This document shows, piece by piece, positions 8,740-21,302 of a DNA stretch of 64,000 nucleotides. The notes under the pieces were generated by a model, which had not been told where the DNA came from, did no database searches, and worked only from the letters and a program-made list of their open reading frames with translations. The DNA lies in assembly GCF_963678635.1 (NCBI RefSeq), contig NC_087063.1, forward strand, positions 286,287-350,286. The letters run 5' to 3'. Each line of letters opens with the position of its first letter. Position 1 is the first letter of the stretch. Both the position numbers and the translations under genes were made by a program. This DNA is from Symsagittifera roscoffensis. Its lineage: Eukaryota > Xenacoelomorpha > Acoela > Convolutidae.

Positions 8740-10540
8740 CTCAGTTAAATGATAGTCAATTCTGATTCAAAAATGATTTCAGATGAATCAGTCGCTATTT
8801 TATAGTGGAAATAATTATTGCCTAGTAGGTTCTTAAGTTTTAAGGACGTAATTATCGTCTCTGAGAAAATATATAGATAGCTCGTACTATGATTAGTTAC
8901 GAGTCGGAGTTAATTAACTCTTGTTGCTATATTTTTAAACTTTCTACTTTTTAAGTTAATTTGTCTTGCGGCTTTAATATTATTCCACTATTTTTCTTTT
9001 TGAAATTTGGTTAGACTTTAAGCACTGGAAAGGTTTTCAGACGGTTCTCATGGATGATTTCAAATGACTAGTTTCAAATGAGCACTCATCAATTTTACTT
9101 TAAGCACCGAGAGTTTTAAGTTTTAACTAACTGTTTTTGTACACTGTATCACTTTCCTGGAGAAGTGTGGTAGTTGTCATCAACACAAAACAGTTGACGT
9201 TTCCTTTTGCCCCTTGCTGTCGTCTTTCACTGGCTGTAGTCAGTTTCTGTTTTTGCCCCGCTTTTCTGCTGTTTGAGCCAGTTACTGCCGTGATCTTGTT
9301 TCAGCTTGTGGCGTATGGAAGTCGTCTTGTGTTGGATGTCGTCTTGTTTTCACTCTCACTTTGCAATCAGCTTCAGCTTGTCTTGAAAGGTTGGTAACAT
9401 CATCCCACTCATAGTCGCCATGTTATATGTCGTTACTGGCTATAATCGATTGATTTATGTTAAGGGACGTTTCGTATTCTAGAGCGTTGGAGTATGTACG
9501 AGTGTTGGATGTGCGGTCTAGGCTTGTGAATCTTCAACTCAGGGATGTGCTTTGTGATGTCAGTTTCAACCTTCTAAGGAACTGGCTTTCTGTTCAATTA
9601 AAAGTGAGTATTACTAGTTAAATTGTCTAATTTTGGCGAGCTCCTGATTATAATGGCTCTCTCAATATTACTGAACATTCATCAGTTTATTGTTTACATT
9701 AAGCAAATATCATCTAACACTTTCACATTGACTTTTAGAATAGCAATTGAATATTTAATATACTCCAATTATGGTAACTAGTTAAGAATGACTAACATAG
9801 GCGAGTAGCACTATGTTACAGAGCCCAGTGGTAGTACTGCAGTGCATCGAGAAAAGCAGCAGAACAAAACTAGTAGAGGGAGTTGGTATTCATATCAGAC
9901 ATGACAAAACAAAAAGTCGTCAAGGTAACATCTGACAATAACATTCAAAAACTTAGCGTACTTTTTAAAATCAAGCATTCATATTTATGCTTAAAACGTG
10001 TTTACTAGGAAAAGTCTGAAATCAAGAATACTCAAAGCTGCCTAATTTTCTCATATTGAACGGTGTGCTGAAGTCCTGAAAACATCAATATGAGACCACT
10101 ATAGCGTAGTATACAAATCAGGGGATATTAGAGAAGGGCGAGAGAAACTACACCAATGAAAGGAGCGTGGTATGAGATTTATCATCCAAAATTGAAGCAT
10201 CTATTCAAAAACATCTGCAAACGTTGGAAACCGGAAAACATGACAAAATGAATGGAACTTTTGTGAAATTTCATGAGGTACTTCAAGTTAATTTCATAAA
10301 GTCTTACCAGAAAAATTGTCAAACTACTTATAACAGAAGCATTGGATGACGAATCGATAACGCAGCAGTTAACAAGAGATACCCGAGACGAAAAAGTGTC
10401 AGAAAAATACAACGAAAGCTCCAGGGAAAAATAAACATCAAGCAAGTTTAGTGAAAAAATTATTGATTTAGCGAACAAAAAAATTTTATCACGAGAAAAG
10501 TCAACTTTTATCACAAGAAAAGACGCTAAAAATACAGCAG
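8740..10540. other. AT-rich DNA upstream of the gypsy gag; no LTR found
   Basis: This stretch should hold the 5' LTR and primer site of the minus-strand gypsy element, but I find no segment that recurs on the other side of pol. Short open frames (for example near 9137-9397 and 10182-10514) have no recognisable domain. I see no RNA gene in it. Confidence 0.5.
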
Positions 10541-10549
10541 AGTTAATTT

Positions 10550-11400
10550 TCCGTTTATAAGTTAAACTTGTCAGAGGGAACCATCAGCAATCAAAAAATG
10601 ATATTTTGGATGCAGAAGTTGAAAAACTCAATATATCTTTAAGCACTGAAGGCGAAAAATTAGTTAAGACCATTACAGTCAATCTTTTTGATACCCATGT
10701 TATACTTAATATAAAGTTAAGAGCTCAGTTTAGAGTTTTATATAATAGACTGGCATAAATTGTTGACATAAATGACAATGCACAATATGGGTTCCGAAGC
10801 AAACGTGGAACAACAAATTCGTCCTTTGGTCAATTGAAGAAATTCTTTTTTTTTGTGGAATCCTCAATCAAATGAAACAATGTATATTCTTGGACGTCCA
10901 CAGAGCTTTTGATACTGAAAACCGCAACCTACTTTTGAACAAACGTTACTCTTATGGGTGGGCTACGATGGCCAGTGTATGAAATTATTAAATCTTATTT
11001 GTCACATACAGCTTACTGTATTTTTTACATCGTAATGAGGCAAACACCCAGCCAGTCAAATTTGGTGAACCACAAGCATCTATATTAGGTCATCTTTAAC
11101 TCATTGTCTTCAATAATAATAATATTAAATGTGACAATGACCAGTCAAAGTTAGTTTTGTACGCTGATGATACTGCAGTACAGTATCGACTGTAGAAGAG
11201 AAAAAGAAGAAAAAGCCATCAAAAGCTCTGAACCAAATAACGATGAACACAGACAAAAAAGCAATGTTCTTCTCAAAAAAAACACAATGAAAAGTAGAAC
11301 AGAAAATAAAAGTAATAAGCGCATAAAAAAATTTAGAAATCTTGAAGTTTACCTGATAAAAGATTTGGTAAGGAAAAATATATAAACGAGGTTCAGAAGA
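10550..11400 (+). pseudogene. Degenerate LINE reverse transcriptase
   Basis: Several frames together show the order of non-LTR reverse transcriptase motifs: QYGFRSKRGT near 10788, FLDVHRAFDT near 10890, a relic of the GVPQGSILGPLL block (FGEPQASILGHL) near 11060, and LYADDTAVQ with the catalytic YADD near 11160. Stops and frame changes separate the motifs, so no protein is made. Such enzymes copy LINE RNA at the target by target-primed reverse transcription. An upstream relic of the thumb or leader region is visible from about 10590. The clade (CR1/Jockey-like or RTE-like) cannot be fixed. Confidence 0.8.
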
Positions 11401-12292
11401 AAAAAAAACAGATTATGCGAATTTTTTATCAGCTTAAAACCTGTAAAAAATCGAAAATGTCGAAAAAATGAAAATAAGTAATGGTAGTTTTGAAACAAAA
11501 ACATGTCAAGACACTAGAATGTGAAATAAGCTTCGAAAGACAATGGACCAAGCGGTAAAAAAAGACGAAACCCTTTAAATACCATGTCAGAAAACCTTTA
11601 AGTAAAAAAATCAAATAGACTAAAGAAATATGTAAATTATTTCTTAAGTCCCCATCCACCTCAAAACACATAAACGCCAAAAAAAATTTTGCTTGTCAAA
11701 TGAAACGATATGAGGCCACGAAGCCGATCAAAAAAGGCCGAAACTTATTAAGCCCAAAGGAAAAACGAAAAAAAATTGAAGACAAGAAGTTATTAGGTCC
11801 GCCTCGCGCTCAAAACCCAGACACGCATACACGAACTCTTTTCGCTCAGCAAAACACGCAATACGTGGCCAATCAGCCGATATAACAGGCGGAAACCTAT
11901 CAAAACGAAAAAAAAAGAAAAAAAAATGTTGTCATGAAAAACTTGAACTATAATTTGTATGGAGACTTTTAGCATTGTGTGCGATCCAGAGGTGAGCATG
12001 AAAAAATATATTTTCGTTGAAGCGACTCGAAACTAGATCACTAATACAATAAAAAATAGGTCGAACTCATATTGTCAGAATGAAATTTCAGAGCAAAAAA
12101 TAAATTATACGAATTCAATGCTAGTAAAATTGCAAACAGCAGAAGTGAATCAGAACACTAAAAGCAATTATGATGTAAAAAAAACTAAGAATAAACAATT
12201 CTACGATTGGCAACTCAGCCGAAAAAATATAAGCAGACAATCATTAGCCGACAAATTTTTGAACCGGAATATTTGAACCGGAATAAAAAATA

Positions 12293-12365
12293 GGTCCTGT
12301 CAGATTCGAAACCAGGACCTTTGCCATCCCAGACGCATTCAAAACCTCCAGACTAAAAAGCCGGA
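12293..12365 (-). repeat. tRNA-like SINE head (diverged)
   Basis: The minus strand contains GGTTTCGAATCT, close to the Pol III B box GGTTCGANTCC, with a tRNA-like length upstream of it. The surrounding 11.7-12.4 kb region is A-rich with repeated 'GCCGAAAAAA'-like strings, as seen around the better SINE copies at 17.5 and 23.8 kb. It is too diverged to be a working tRNA gene. Confidence 0.4.
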
Positions 12366-13500
12366 GAAGCAACAAAAATCGAATTCATTAAAAACTGAAC
12401 CTTAAGTTACCATTTCTAATTTTACTTTTCTACGAGCAAAAATATTTACGGGGAAAAAGTCTAGTACCCGATTGCAACACCCTTGAACATCGCAAGGGTA
12501 AAAAACAAATCAACTGTAAAAGGGTACAAAACATAAGTTGAACCAATTGTAAAATAGGGCGTAGCTATTTATACTGCTACTATTAAAAGCAAAAAAATTC
12601 ATTGAAAATAATATAAAGCATTTAATAAAAAATTATAATTTCAAGAACCGATGCGGTCAATAAAACAAATTAGAAATCAAAAACGACTTTATACGGTAAA
12701 GGAACTCCACTTTATGTACGACTGAAATTATTAGAACAAGCGTTGAGAACAAAATACCCCCCAGAATTTTAAAATAAGTTTATCAATTACGCTAAAATTA
12801 CTAATATCAAGACAGGGAGACTGAAAACTCAACAACTCGTCTTTGATAAGCATTCAAAATATTAACTTTGGTGTAGGATGAAAAGGCTTTTCAATTGTAT
12901 GTCCTCCTAGCTTAGATTTCTTATGTATTTTTTACATATTGCTAGAAATACCGAATTCGACAGGTCCATCCACATGTTTTTAGAGAATTACATTTTGGGC
13001 AAAAAATAATTAACGGAATTTTAAAATATTCCAAGCTATGCCTCAATTTTTTGATCGATTCAAAGTAATGAATTTAAAAAAACATCAATTATGCTTAAAA
13101 ATTCCTATTAAAAGTTATAATACTTAAATGAACCCAATGACATCTTGAAGAAGAATAGAGAATCTGGTTTGTGTAACACATTATACAAGTCGGAGTGTAT
13201 AAAATTTGAAAGATTTCAGAAAACTTAAACTCGTTTATGCGAAAGTTTAAAATGCTAGACGCCTGAAAATAGAAAATTTTTGTCTATTGGCGATCTACCA
13301 AAATGATCGGCGTTTTGTAAAAAGAATATAAAAAAAAGTGATGAAATGTTAGATAGGTTTTAAAAACAATTTATTATGATTACTTTATGAATTGATTATA
13401 AGCTTAACTTGACCCAGAGTACACTTAAATTACTATAGCCACACTGATTCAATCAATTCATGCTAAATTAAAAAACAAAAACACAGACAAAACAACTTTT
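12366..13500. other. AT-rich intergenic DNA
   Basis: No coding frame with a recognisable domain, no RNA gene and no clear repeat was seen here. It precedes, in genomic order, the 3' end of the minus-strand gene ending at 13530. Confidence 0.4.
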
Positions 13501-13529
13501 TTTCAGAACTTAATTATATAACAAATAGT

Positions 13530-13795
13530 CTAAGCGTAAGAGTTCACATCATCGAGAATTCGTTCAACCCTCCTTCGCTTTAGTCTATTGAGAGGGTCTT
13601 TTAGGTTCATGTCCTCTTCTTTGGCAGGCAGCAGACACTCCAGCTTCACGGAGGCTAAAGCGGTTGGCTGTGTTGTGATCAAATGGGCCACATCCTCTGC
13701 TCTGTAGTGGTGGTATTTACTCTTCATAGCCTTCAGTCTGTTGCGTGCCTCTGCCGCTTTCAGCTGACCAATCAAAATCTCCTGCTTTTCTCGCT
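13530..13795 (-). CDS. Terminal exon of an unrecognised coiled-coil protein gene
   Basis: A strong acceptor (TTTTTTTAACAG, AG at 13796-13797) opens this exon on the minus strand and it ends with TAG at 13530. It encodes a charged helical sequence: REKQEILIGQLKAAEARNRL, then RAEDVAHLITTQPTALASVK, LECLLPAKEED and RLKRRRVERILDD. Codon use and composition are unlike the surrounding AT-rich DNA, which supports a real host exon. It is probably the last exon of the gene whose first exon lies at 15192-15412, since both are in one orientation with intron-sized spacing, but the middle exons were not resolved. I do not recognise the family. Confidence 0.6.
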
Positions 13796-13997
13796 CTGTT
13801 AAAAAAAGACTGGCATTAACTATGCGCTTCCTTCTTAATTGCTCACTAAATGAACATAATCAACAGACAGTTGGAAAAGAGTCAAGAAACAGAAAAAAAA
13901 TGTTACGTTTTGGAAAAACCTCAACATATCAATTTCAAAGTAGAAAATTCATGGCCTTTGAATATCAAGAAAATTTTATAATTGACACTTTTTGACA

Positions 13998-14040
13998 CAG
14001 AGGCGAAGCGGTGCTTCGCACCACTTGCGATACAACAAAA
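13998..14040. repeat. Copy of the GAGGCGAAGC...GCTTCGC dispersed hairpin
   Basis: CACAGAGGCGAAGC followed closely by GCTTCGCACC and GATACAAC recurs at about 13998, 17523 and 23770. The two halves can pair as a hairpin. At 17.5 and 23.8 kb it marks one end of a SINE-like unit whose other end is a tRNA-like promoter, so this is probably the end of a truncated copy. Confidence 0.6.
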
Positions 14041-15132
14041 ATGGAACAGCACCTAGCCCAAAAAAAAATAGGACGCAAGCTTAGTCGGAAAAAAATGATC
14101 AACAAAATGATATAAAAAATTGGATACATTTAAGAAAAACTACTAAGAAACACGACTGCCAGCGCAAAATAAGCATTAACAATTAAAGTCATTGAGCGGA
14201 CACAGATCAGGCAAAACATGGGTAGACGACTGTTGAGCCAAAAAAAATCAAAATTGAGCCAAAACAAAATTCCTAAGTGTTACGCCCCTCTACCCTTTCG
14301 TAAGCATAAAAGCAATTCAAAAAACTTTGGTGCTTCTTACGACAAACTATGAGCCAACTAAACAGATATGCATCATCCGAAACCATTAAAGCCGAAAAAA
14401 CCTTAAAGTGAAAAAAAGGCAGAAAATAAGCAAAAAAAAAAGAAACTAATAACAACAGTTGATTTACAGCCAACAATGAAAACTTGAATGGAACGGCCAT
14501 TTAGAATACAGACAATTGCAAAAACAATCCGTTGACAAGCATTCTGTCCTGTTGCTGTCAGAAGAGTCGTGCTAACTGATTCACTGATTTTGTTGAGCTA
14601 GTTGTTCACCCAAAAAAGTCTATATTCCGGTTTGACAACGCTTGTTAATCGCAAACGTAATAAAACGAACTCAATTTGAGAAAACTGGATCAATATGTAC
14701 AAAATTTGTAACATTGGATTTCTGAAAACTAAATTCCACGTTCGAAATTAGACTTTGATCACGTTTTTCGCGACCTTAACACTTTCGTAGTCAGAGAGCG
14801 CAACTTCAAAAAATCATCCCGACCTCTATAAGATTCTGAACTGCGTTCATCGACTCTTAATTATAAAAAACCTGCACACCAAAAGATTCAGATAGGTAAA
14901 TTATAGGTAAATAATGATAATAGAAGAGGTCGATAACCAGATTTCGAAAACTATCACAAATTCACATAAGCTTAGCGTGGAGAATTTTTTGTTGTTGCAT
15001 ATAACTTGAAAAAGTCCAAAACAAGAAACATGCAAACTGGCAGTAAACACAAAACTAGAAAAAAGGTGGAAAAATATGTGTTAAATATTAATAAATATCT
15101 TTGCTTGTTTTTCAGCACAACTTCGACTTTAC

Positions 15133-15412
15133 CAAATACTAACAGGAACCTCATATCTGCTGGATGAGAACAAAGAGAAAAGTAAAGAAACTTGCCCAAA
15201 TCAATTGGTTCTTTTCCTTTGGTGGCCATTTTCTTCTGCTTGTAGGTCTCTCTGATTCGCTTCAGAGTCGCCTCCTGAGCGTCTAACACATCCTTCGGGG
15301 GTTCCTCATAGGCCAAATACTTTCCCCTCTGCACCGCCGGCAGATTTCTCAGCTGTTGTGGGGTCAACTGTTTCCAGTTATGGGCTCTGAAGGGTTCTTC
15401 TTCGTCGGCCAT
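15133..15412 (-). CDS. 5' exons of an unrecognised gene starting MADEEEPF
   Basis: ATG at 15412 begins a clearly coding stretch: MADEEEPFRAHNWKQLTPQQ, LRNLPAVQRGKYLAYEEPPK, then a helical DVLDAQEATLKRIRETYKQK and TKGKEPIDLG. The frame stays open to 14972, but the coding character is lost after about 15192. A GT at 15190-15191 and a pyrimidine-rich acceptor (CTCATCCAG, AG at 15160-15161) define a possible 32-nt intron, followed by a 27-nt exon (15133-15159) ending at a good donor (TTTG|GTAAAG). Without that splice the protein would run on for 70 poorly conserved residues. The family is not recognised; a soluble, partly helical protein is all that can be said. Confidence 0.6.
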
Positions 15413-15903
15413 TCAGTACCAATTATTATTCTCTTTCTTTCTTCGCGATAAGATAAACAAGCTAACTAATGTCTATCATGACAAACTGAACACGTACAGA
15501 AGGCAATGAATTTTTAACAACGTCAGTAGCGTAGACGGTTTTCATTTAGACGCAAACAAAATTACTACATGGTTGCTTAAAAACCAATGTATTTAAATTC
15601 ATTTATTCACGTGCATCGCTTTTGAGACTATTGTTTGCTTTTTCAAGTAGAACGACCAAATTGAAACATGGATAGATAATAAAGGTAAAAAACACTGAAG
15701 ATGTTCATATTCCCAGTGTCATAATTAGCAAAAAGATACCAAAATAAGCAAAACTTTTACTAGCTCCGCTTGGGTAAAAAAAGTTGTATATCAATTTAAA
15801 AAATTAAATTTGGATTCAGACACGCAGAAAGCTTTCAAATAAGGTAGACGGGGAAATGCTTTTAGGGCACTGAAAAAGCAACACGACTATATTATTTCAT
15901 TAC

Positions 15904-16658
15904 CTGTTCAGCGGCAGCAATGAGCGAGTTGCGCTGTCTGGTCGACGATGAGGTGTTGCGACTTTGAGCCCTGAAACTACTGTTGGTCATGTTCAAAGAC
16001 TCGTTCGGCGAGAGTGGCGACCTCGAAACTGATTGGTTAGGGACTGATCCAGCATTTGCATAAGATTGGTTCATTCTTCCACTTGGGGAGGTGTTCGACA
16101 GGGAAGATGTCGACATATTATTCAAAGGCGAGGCTGAATTCTGACTGTTATTCAGAAAGGACAGTTGAGAACTATTCTGAGAAGTGGTCAAACGCACACA
16201 GCTAAAACTTGTACTGAGCGGATCATTCTTTCGCTCTGAACACGTCAGACTCAGATTCAACTTTTCCACTGGACTTCTAGCGCTGAAAAATGAGCCACTT
16301 GTTGGTTTGTCTTGTTTCGCAGCAAACAAAGGTTTGTTTCGAAAAATAAGATAACATAGCAGACACATGAGTGAACTAGCAGAGAAAAGAAGACCTATGC
16401 ACCACACAAATAAACTTCTCGCCTCTCTCCAATGAAGGAACAATTGAGAAGGGCACAGATAGAATTCCAGGAACGAGAGAGCGGCGAGGGTGGACTGGAT
16501 GTAGAAGGACTTCAAGTTCATTGCAGCACTTCGACGCCATTTCAGCTGTTGCTCTCTCACCAAAAACGAATTCTCGCTCCTGTGGGAACCAATCGATGTA
16601 TTGCTCAGTCGGTCTCCACCGGAGCTAGCAGAATGATAATACATACTGTTATTCATAT
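15904..16658 (-). CDS. Two-pass membrane protein exon, TMEM209-like
   Basis: On the minus strand an acceptor (TGTGTCTTTCAG) precedes ATG at 16656, and the exon ends at a donor (CAG|GTAATG) at 15903. It encodes about 251 residues. A short N-terminus is followed by two hydrophobic segments, roughly SFYIQSTLAALSFLEFYL and SLFVWCIGLLFSASSLMCLL, joined by a loop with HWREARS. The remainder is a long Ser/Asn-rich disordered tail. This layout of two membrane spans near the N-terminus and a serine-rich tail matches TMEM209, a nuclear-envelope protein associated with nucleoporins, but sequence identity is weak by eye. A pyrimidine-rich acceptor 34 nt after the donor suggests a very short intron; beyond it the frame soon meets a stop. 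Confidence 0.5.
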
Positions 16659-16699
16659 CTGAAAGACACACCACCCTCATATATCAACAATCACATGAA

Positions 16700-17500
16700 G
16701 AGCATAGTTGTACAGAGTTTCACATTTAGCAACACTACTGTTAGCATCAGTGTTGAATGGAACCAGAGTTTAAGTACAGCTACTCGTCACAGACAGGAAT
16801 CAAATTCATGCTGTTATTACAGAATAGAACAGGATAGCAAAACTAACACATGTACTAAAATGAAAAAAAAACAACACTTTCCATATAAAACTGAGTGGCT
16901 CTGACAAGAAATATATCAAAGCCAACAATATTTATTTCTCTCTTATGAAGTTGAGCTGAAAACTCTATTCAATAATAACAGCGATTCATTGTCATAGACT
17001 CTATTGCATAAACTCACGAATTTGACAGAGAAAATTAGCGCAGTTTTGGAAATGGTACTTTGAATGAAAGTTAGAAAAAGAGTCGAACCATTTAGAAAAT
17101 CCTATCTACGAGAACCAACCCCACAAAAAATAAACGGATGATACGTCGAAAATGCAGAAAAATTCAAAATTGGAAAACAAACGAGAACCCATCCGGATTC
17201 GACTTCCAAGCCTCGATCGTCTCAGGCATGCGAGTTTCATCTAGCCAAACATGCGCCGAATGGTGCTATCAGTTTAAATGACTTCAAAACAAGTTGCAGC
17301 AAGTGGGAACAATTCAGCCCGGTTGCAATAGTCTCCCATTGGAGTAGCCTGGCAAATGGCGAGAGTAAAAAGTACCTAAAGTTAAAATCCTTACCAATCG
17401 CAAGGATGAAGAAACGAGGCGAGTATATAATCATTTCAATATAGCCGAAAAGCAACGCCAAAAGTAATGAAAAAGATAATTTCTACCTCTCGGTCGGTTG
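16700..17500. other. Intergenic DNA with a possible diverged tRNA-like segment
   Basis: Nothing coding is supported here. At about 17190-17260 the minus strand contains GAAGTCGAATCC, resembling a Pol III B box, preceded by a tRNA-length segment; this may be another worn SINE head. Confidence 0.3.
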
Positions 17501-17522
17501 TAAGGTAGAAATTGAGATTAAA

Positions 17523-17702
17523 ACACAGAGGCGAAGCTTCGCTTCGCAAATACAATCGAGAACACGACAAAAAAGCAGCTCTATAAAGTGCAAGTGAAAG
17601 TACAAATGAGCCTCGAATAAGTAAAAATGCTGCTACGTCTCGGGTTCGAACATGCGACTTAGAGGTAAAGAGTCTCACACTTTAACCACTCAGCCACAGA
17701 AG
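17523..17702 (-). mobile_element. tRNA-derived SINE, short copy
   Basis: The minus strand starts with a tRNA-like head: TGGCTGAGTGG matches a Pol III A box and GTTCGAACCC a B box, at tRNA spacing. The other end carries the GAGGCGAAGC/GCTTCGC hairpin shared with other copies in the window. A Pol III-transcribed SINE uses LINE machinery to move. The body between head and tail is only about 100 bp, so this copy may be internally deleted compared with that at 23769-24290. As a tRNA it lacks a sound acceptor stem. Confidence 0.65.
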
Positions 17703-17793
17703 GGTAATACTTAATAGCCAAACACGAGTCACAAACAAAGCAGAGAATTAATGCTATGCAATTTCCAATGCTACAGTGAAATTTCCAAATAAG

Positions 17794-18697
17794 TGTGCCA
17801 GTCGGTCATATTTGGAAGTTTGACCTTGAGAGAAGCAAAAAGCACTTAATTTTGGAGTGAAATTTAATTTTTCAAAATTTCGAATGGAACCTGTCATGCA
17901 CGATTTTCTCGCGATAACTGAAAATCAGAAAAGAGAAGTCAGAACGATAGAGTGACAATCGCGGGAAAGTTGCTAGAAAAATCAGTGGGAAATTGCTATT
18001 CGCAATTTCAGTAGCAATAATAATCGAGAGTAGAGCTGTCCCATCTAAAACAGAGACGAGAGCATTCCCACGAACTGGATTGTTGTGATTGGAGTACTAT
18101 TATCAACTGGACCAGAGTGAACCTTCAGTGGAAAGGTGGACAGCTAGAGTGTCCCAATGGTTCACGAGAACTTACAGTCCAGAGTAAAAACTTGTTCTTG
18201 TTATTAAAACTGACTAACATTAAACTCATTTTAGTTACTTTATTGATTCTTGAGTTGCTCACCGACTTATTTACTTCCTGGTTCTTGAGCGTGCTACAAT
18301 GTGAGTACAAATTTAAATTTCTAGAGTGTGTTTTACAATTGTTATGTTGAGGTAAGGCGAGTTTTAGGTTGATCCATCTGAAATGGATCAAAGTTCCACT
18401 GTCTAATAAAAAATAACTTAACGGATTGTTCCGACCCGGTTTTTAATGGCGTTCATGTATTTTGGGTATCTAGAGACCTAAGTATGGGGACGTTTCTAAT
18501 TCTAGAGTGGGGGGATATTTTAGTAGTAGCCTTTAAGCTGTAACGGGTCGTAGTCTCATGTCACAAGCGAACCGAATTGGCTCCGACTGATTTGAGGTAC
18601 AAAAACACAAGAGATAGTGTCCCTGACTCTTGAGCCAATGGTTATAGGGCCTATTTTTCTTAAGCCTCATGTGTGACTGCAGTAGACGAATGTTACA
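17794..18697 (+). mobile_element. Solo LTR of the second giant-element family
   Basis: The 904-bp segment begins TGTGCCAGTCG and ends CGAATGTTACA, the same terminal pattern as the large LTRs elsewhere. It aligns along its length, in inverse orientation, with the 894-bp LTR at 60933-61826 (shared blocks include the GGACAG/CTCTAC region, the TGATCCAT hairpin near 18369-18391 and the TAGGGCC segment near 18650). No primer site follows it and no polypurine tract precedes it, so it is a solo LTR left by LTR-LTR recombination, or an LTR-only fragment. AAG on both sides may be part of a target duplication. Confidence 0.85.
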
Positions 18698-19950
18698 AAG
18701 TGAACACTTTATTTGCGAGTAGGTTAGAAAAAAGAAGCTTCGTAAGAACACACAAAGTGACGCTAGTATACATACAGAAACAGACTTGAATCTACAAGGA
18801 AAAAATCGGATGATGATTTGCTGCGATCAATAAATAAATCCAGCGTAACTGATTTAAAAATTTCAGACTTTTTTCTTAGCTCAATTCTTAGTTCAACGAA
18901 AACTTTTACAATATCATTTAAAAATTCCAATTTCGATAACTTGAACATTTTCAGCAATAATATTAGGATGGATGCTACATTTGCAATTGCTGGTAGTAAC
19001 CTGAGCTCACCCCACCAATGCGTCAAAATTTCAAATAGGTTTTTTTTTAAATTGAACACTTCAAATTTTTGAAAAAACAAAAACGTTATATCTAGGAAAA
19101 AAAATGCATTGAGTAGTCATATTTGGAGTCCAGATATAAATTTCCTTAAGAGCACCTTCTCAGTACCCGACCAGTGTTGAGAATTTCAAACTTTGTTACG
19201 TTTTTTCAGATTAAGGATTTCGAAAAGTTTTCAAAAATCATGAGTAGTATGCATATAGTACATCATGATCTTTGTTGTCAAACATGCATGACCAGTAGGT
19301 AAATATTATAATTTTCACCATGTATTATATGACAACCAAAGGTCACCATGTAAAAATCCTAACTGTCACAATGTATTATTTTATCCCTAATAGTTCCCAT
19401 GTAATAATACTAATTGTCACCATGTATTAAGTTTTAACTTATAGTCCCCATAAAATCTGCAATGGTTTCTATTTGCAATTTTCACCAAGTAAATTATGAA
19501 TTTAACTTGAAAATCATAGTGTAAAAAATTTACAGTTGTCACTGCAGCTTGGCTAAATATGGATTGCGCTATCTGCACTCTTTCAACCTTTCCTTCCTTG
19601 CTGACAGACATTTTGGACAAAAAAATTAATTAGTACGCAATAATTTATAAATTGAAATGTATATAAAATTAAACCATATTAAGTAAAAATTAATAAATGA
19701 GAAATCATATGAGTCATGAAACGTTTCAAAACATCATCACTAACGTATACAAAATCCGAAGCGTCACCATTAAAGTTTGTACTGAAAACCAAAAAAGCAA
19801 TATAAATACAAAAAGAACCACAAAATGTAGAGTTTGAGTTTTGCATTGGAACTCCTGTCATCAGTTCTATGACTTGATTGAAATTCTTGTTAATCCTTGG
19901 ATAGATGTTGCTGTATTTAAAGAAAGGGAGACCGAGAGGATCTGCAAAGT
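18698..19950. repeat. Dispersed repeat with degenerate GTCACCATGTA minisatellite
   Basis: From about 19290 to 19510, GTCACCATGTA-type words recur at roughly 30-nt spacing. The same words make up the ends of the inverted arms at 25.0-25.2 and 30.2-30.35 kb, and the preceding segment (AGTAGTATGCATATAGTA near 19245) matches the outer tips of those arms. This is probably a worn single end of the same foldback element. No gene is seen. Confidence 0.6.
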
Positions 19951-19959
19951 AAAACAATT

Positions 19960-21200
19960 TTTTTCGGAGGCATATCAGAGTCTAATTTAATAAGTTGAGT
20001 CATGTACGTTGAAAAAGGTTTAACAGGTCAGCATAGGGATTTCTACAGCAAGTGAAACAGCAATTAGATAATGTATAGATTTCAATATCACTAGCTCCTT
20101 ATTAGTATTACCGCAAGCATTATAAAACTGTGGTGTCATCAGCAAATGGAACAACTTTTGAATTAGTCCATACATACGGCATATCAATGATATATTAGAA
20201 GAAAAAAAAAATTTCCCAAAACCTGAGCCTTTCCTAAAAAAATTTTGTGACATTTTCTTCGAAATCCATAGCAGTGCAATTTTTTCCACAGAATGATAAG
20301 ATCAATTGAGTCAAAAACTCTCTCAACGTCTATGAACAGGCGTTTCCAAAAAATTTTATCAATTGAATTTTTCATGAACTCTGAAACGAAACAAATCATG
20401 AACTCATGATCTTTTTGGTTGAAACCTAAATTGCTCTAGTTTTAAAATGTAACCTTTTTATTGAACGACATTAGTCGTTTGTATACATTTTTTTTTCAAT
20501 TTTTGAAGAGCTTGGCAGGCTTATGGTTCTATAATTGTTGATATCAAAAAATTTCACATTTCGGTATAGCCATGTCATTCGCCAGTTTAAGACTGAGTAA
20601 ATACGCCTTAATCTAAACATTCATTTAAAAAATTAGCAAGAGGCTGACGTGTTACAGATGCCGAATCGTTATTAATGCCATTGGCCAGAACTATTTGCAC
20701 TTTTTCATTTCTTAATTTAATCTACAACTTATTGTTCATTTATGGGTGATAAAGCACACTTTCTAAGTTCTTGGGAAGAAAATTTTTTGCTCAAATTTTC
20801 TCCGATGTTAGAGAAACAACAATTAAAGGCATCCACACACACTTCTCTTGTTAACTGTTCATCCTTACAAAATTTATAATATACCTCGAAACTTTTTTTG
20901 GCAATTTGACTTTTTCAGCAGAAAAAAAAAATTTTATAAGGTTTTTGTTGCAATTCTTCACTCTTTATACCTTTTATGATCATACAAGAACCCAGTCTTA
21001 ACCCAACATTTCAGTTTTCTATCCCGTATTTTCATCTGATTTTTGATATTTTATGAAACCAATTATTTCTGTTCTTTTAGTTTCTTGAGAGCACAACTCG
21101 TTTAAATTATTAATTAGAATTTCAGCATTTTTTTCTATACAATTTCTAGAGTGTACGTAGTGTAGTTCATGATACAAAAGAACAAATAGTTCAAAATATT
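19960..21200 (-). pseudogene. Degenerate LINE reverse transcriptase (second copy)
   Basis: Read on the minus strand, different frames show NYRTISLPSSSKIEKKM near 20530, LFIDVERVFDSIDLIILWKK near 20320, a YINDMPYVW-like relic near 20180 and the catalytic block FADDTTVL near 20130-20150. This order (palm entry, motif A, motif C) is that of CR1/Jockey-type LINE enzymes. Stops interrupt it throughout. Upstream, 20.6-21.2 kb holds A-rich sequence of the usual spacer before the reverse transcriptase. It is distinct in sequence from the relic at 10.5 kb. Confidence 0.75.
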
Positions 21201-21302
21201 ACCAGTGGTGCCCAAATTTCGCAAATTTTGTCCAGAAATTGAGTCATGCTCTTTTAGCTCATTTTTGATGTATAATAGAAAAAAGCATTCCATAATGATC
21301 AC

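Noticed and set aside
690-9600. LTR pair for the small gypsy element
   Set aside because: I compared the sequences outside gag and pol and found no shared terminal segment; none is annotated.
17626-17699. Functional tRNA gene on the minus strand
   Set aside because: A and B boxes are good but the acceptor stem does not pair soundly and the segment is fused to a SINE tail.
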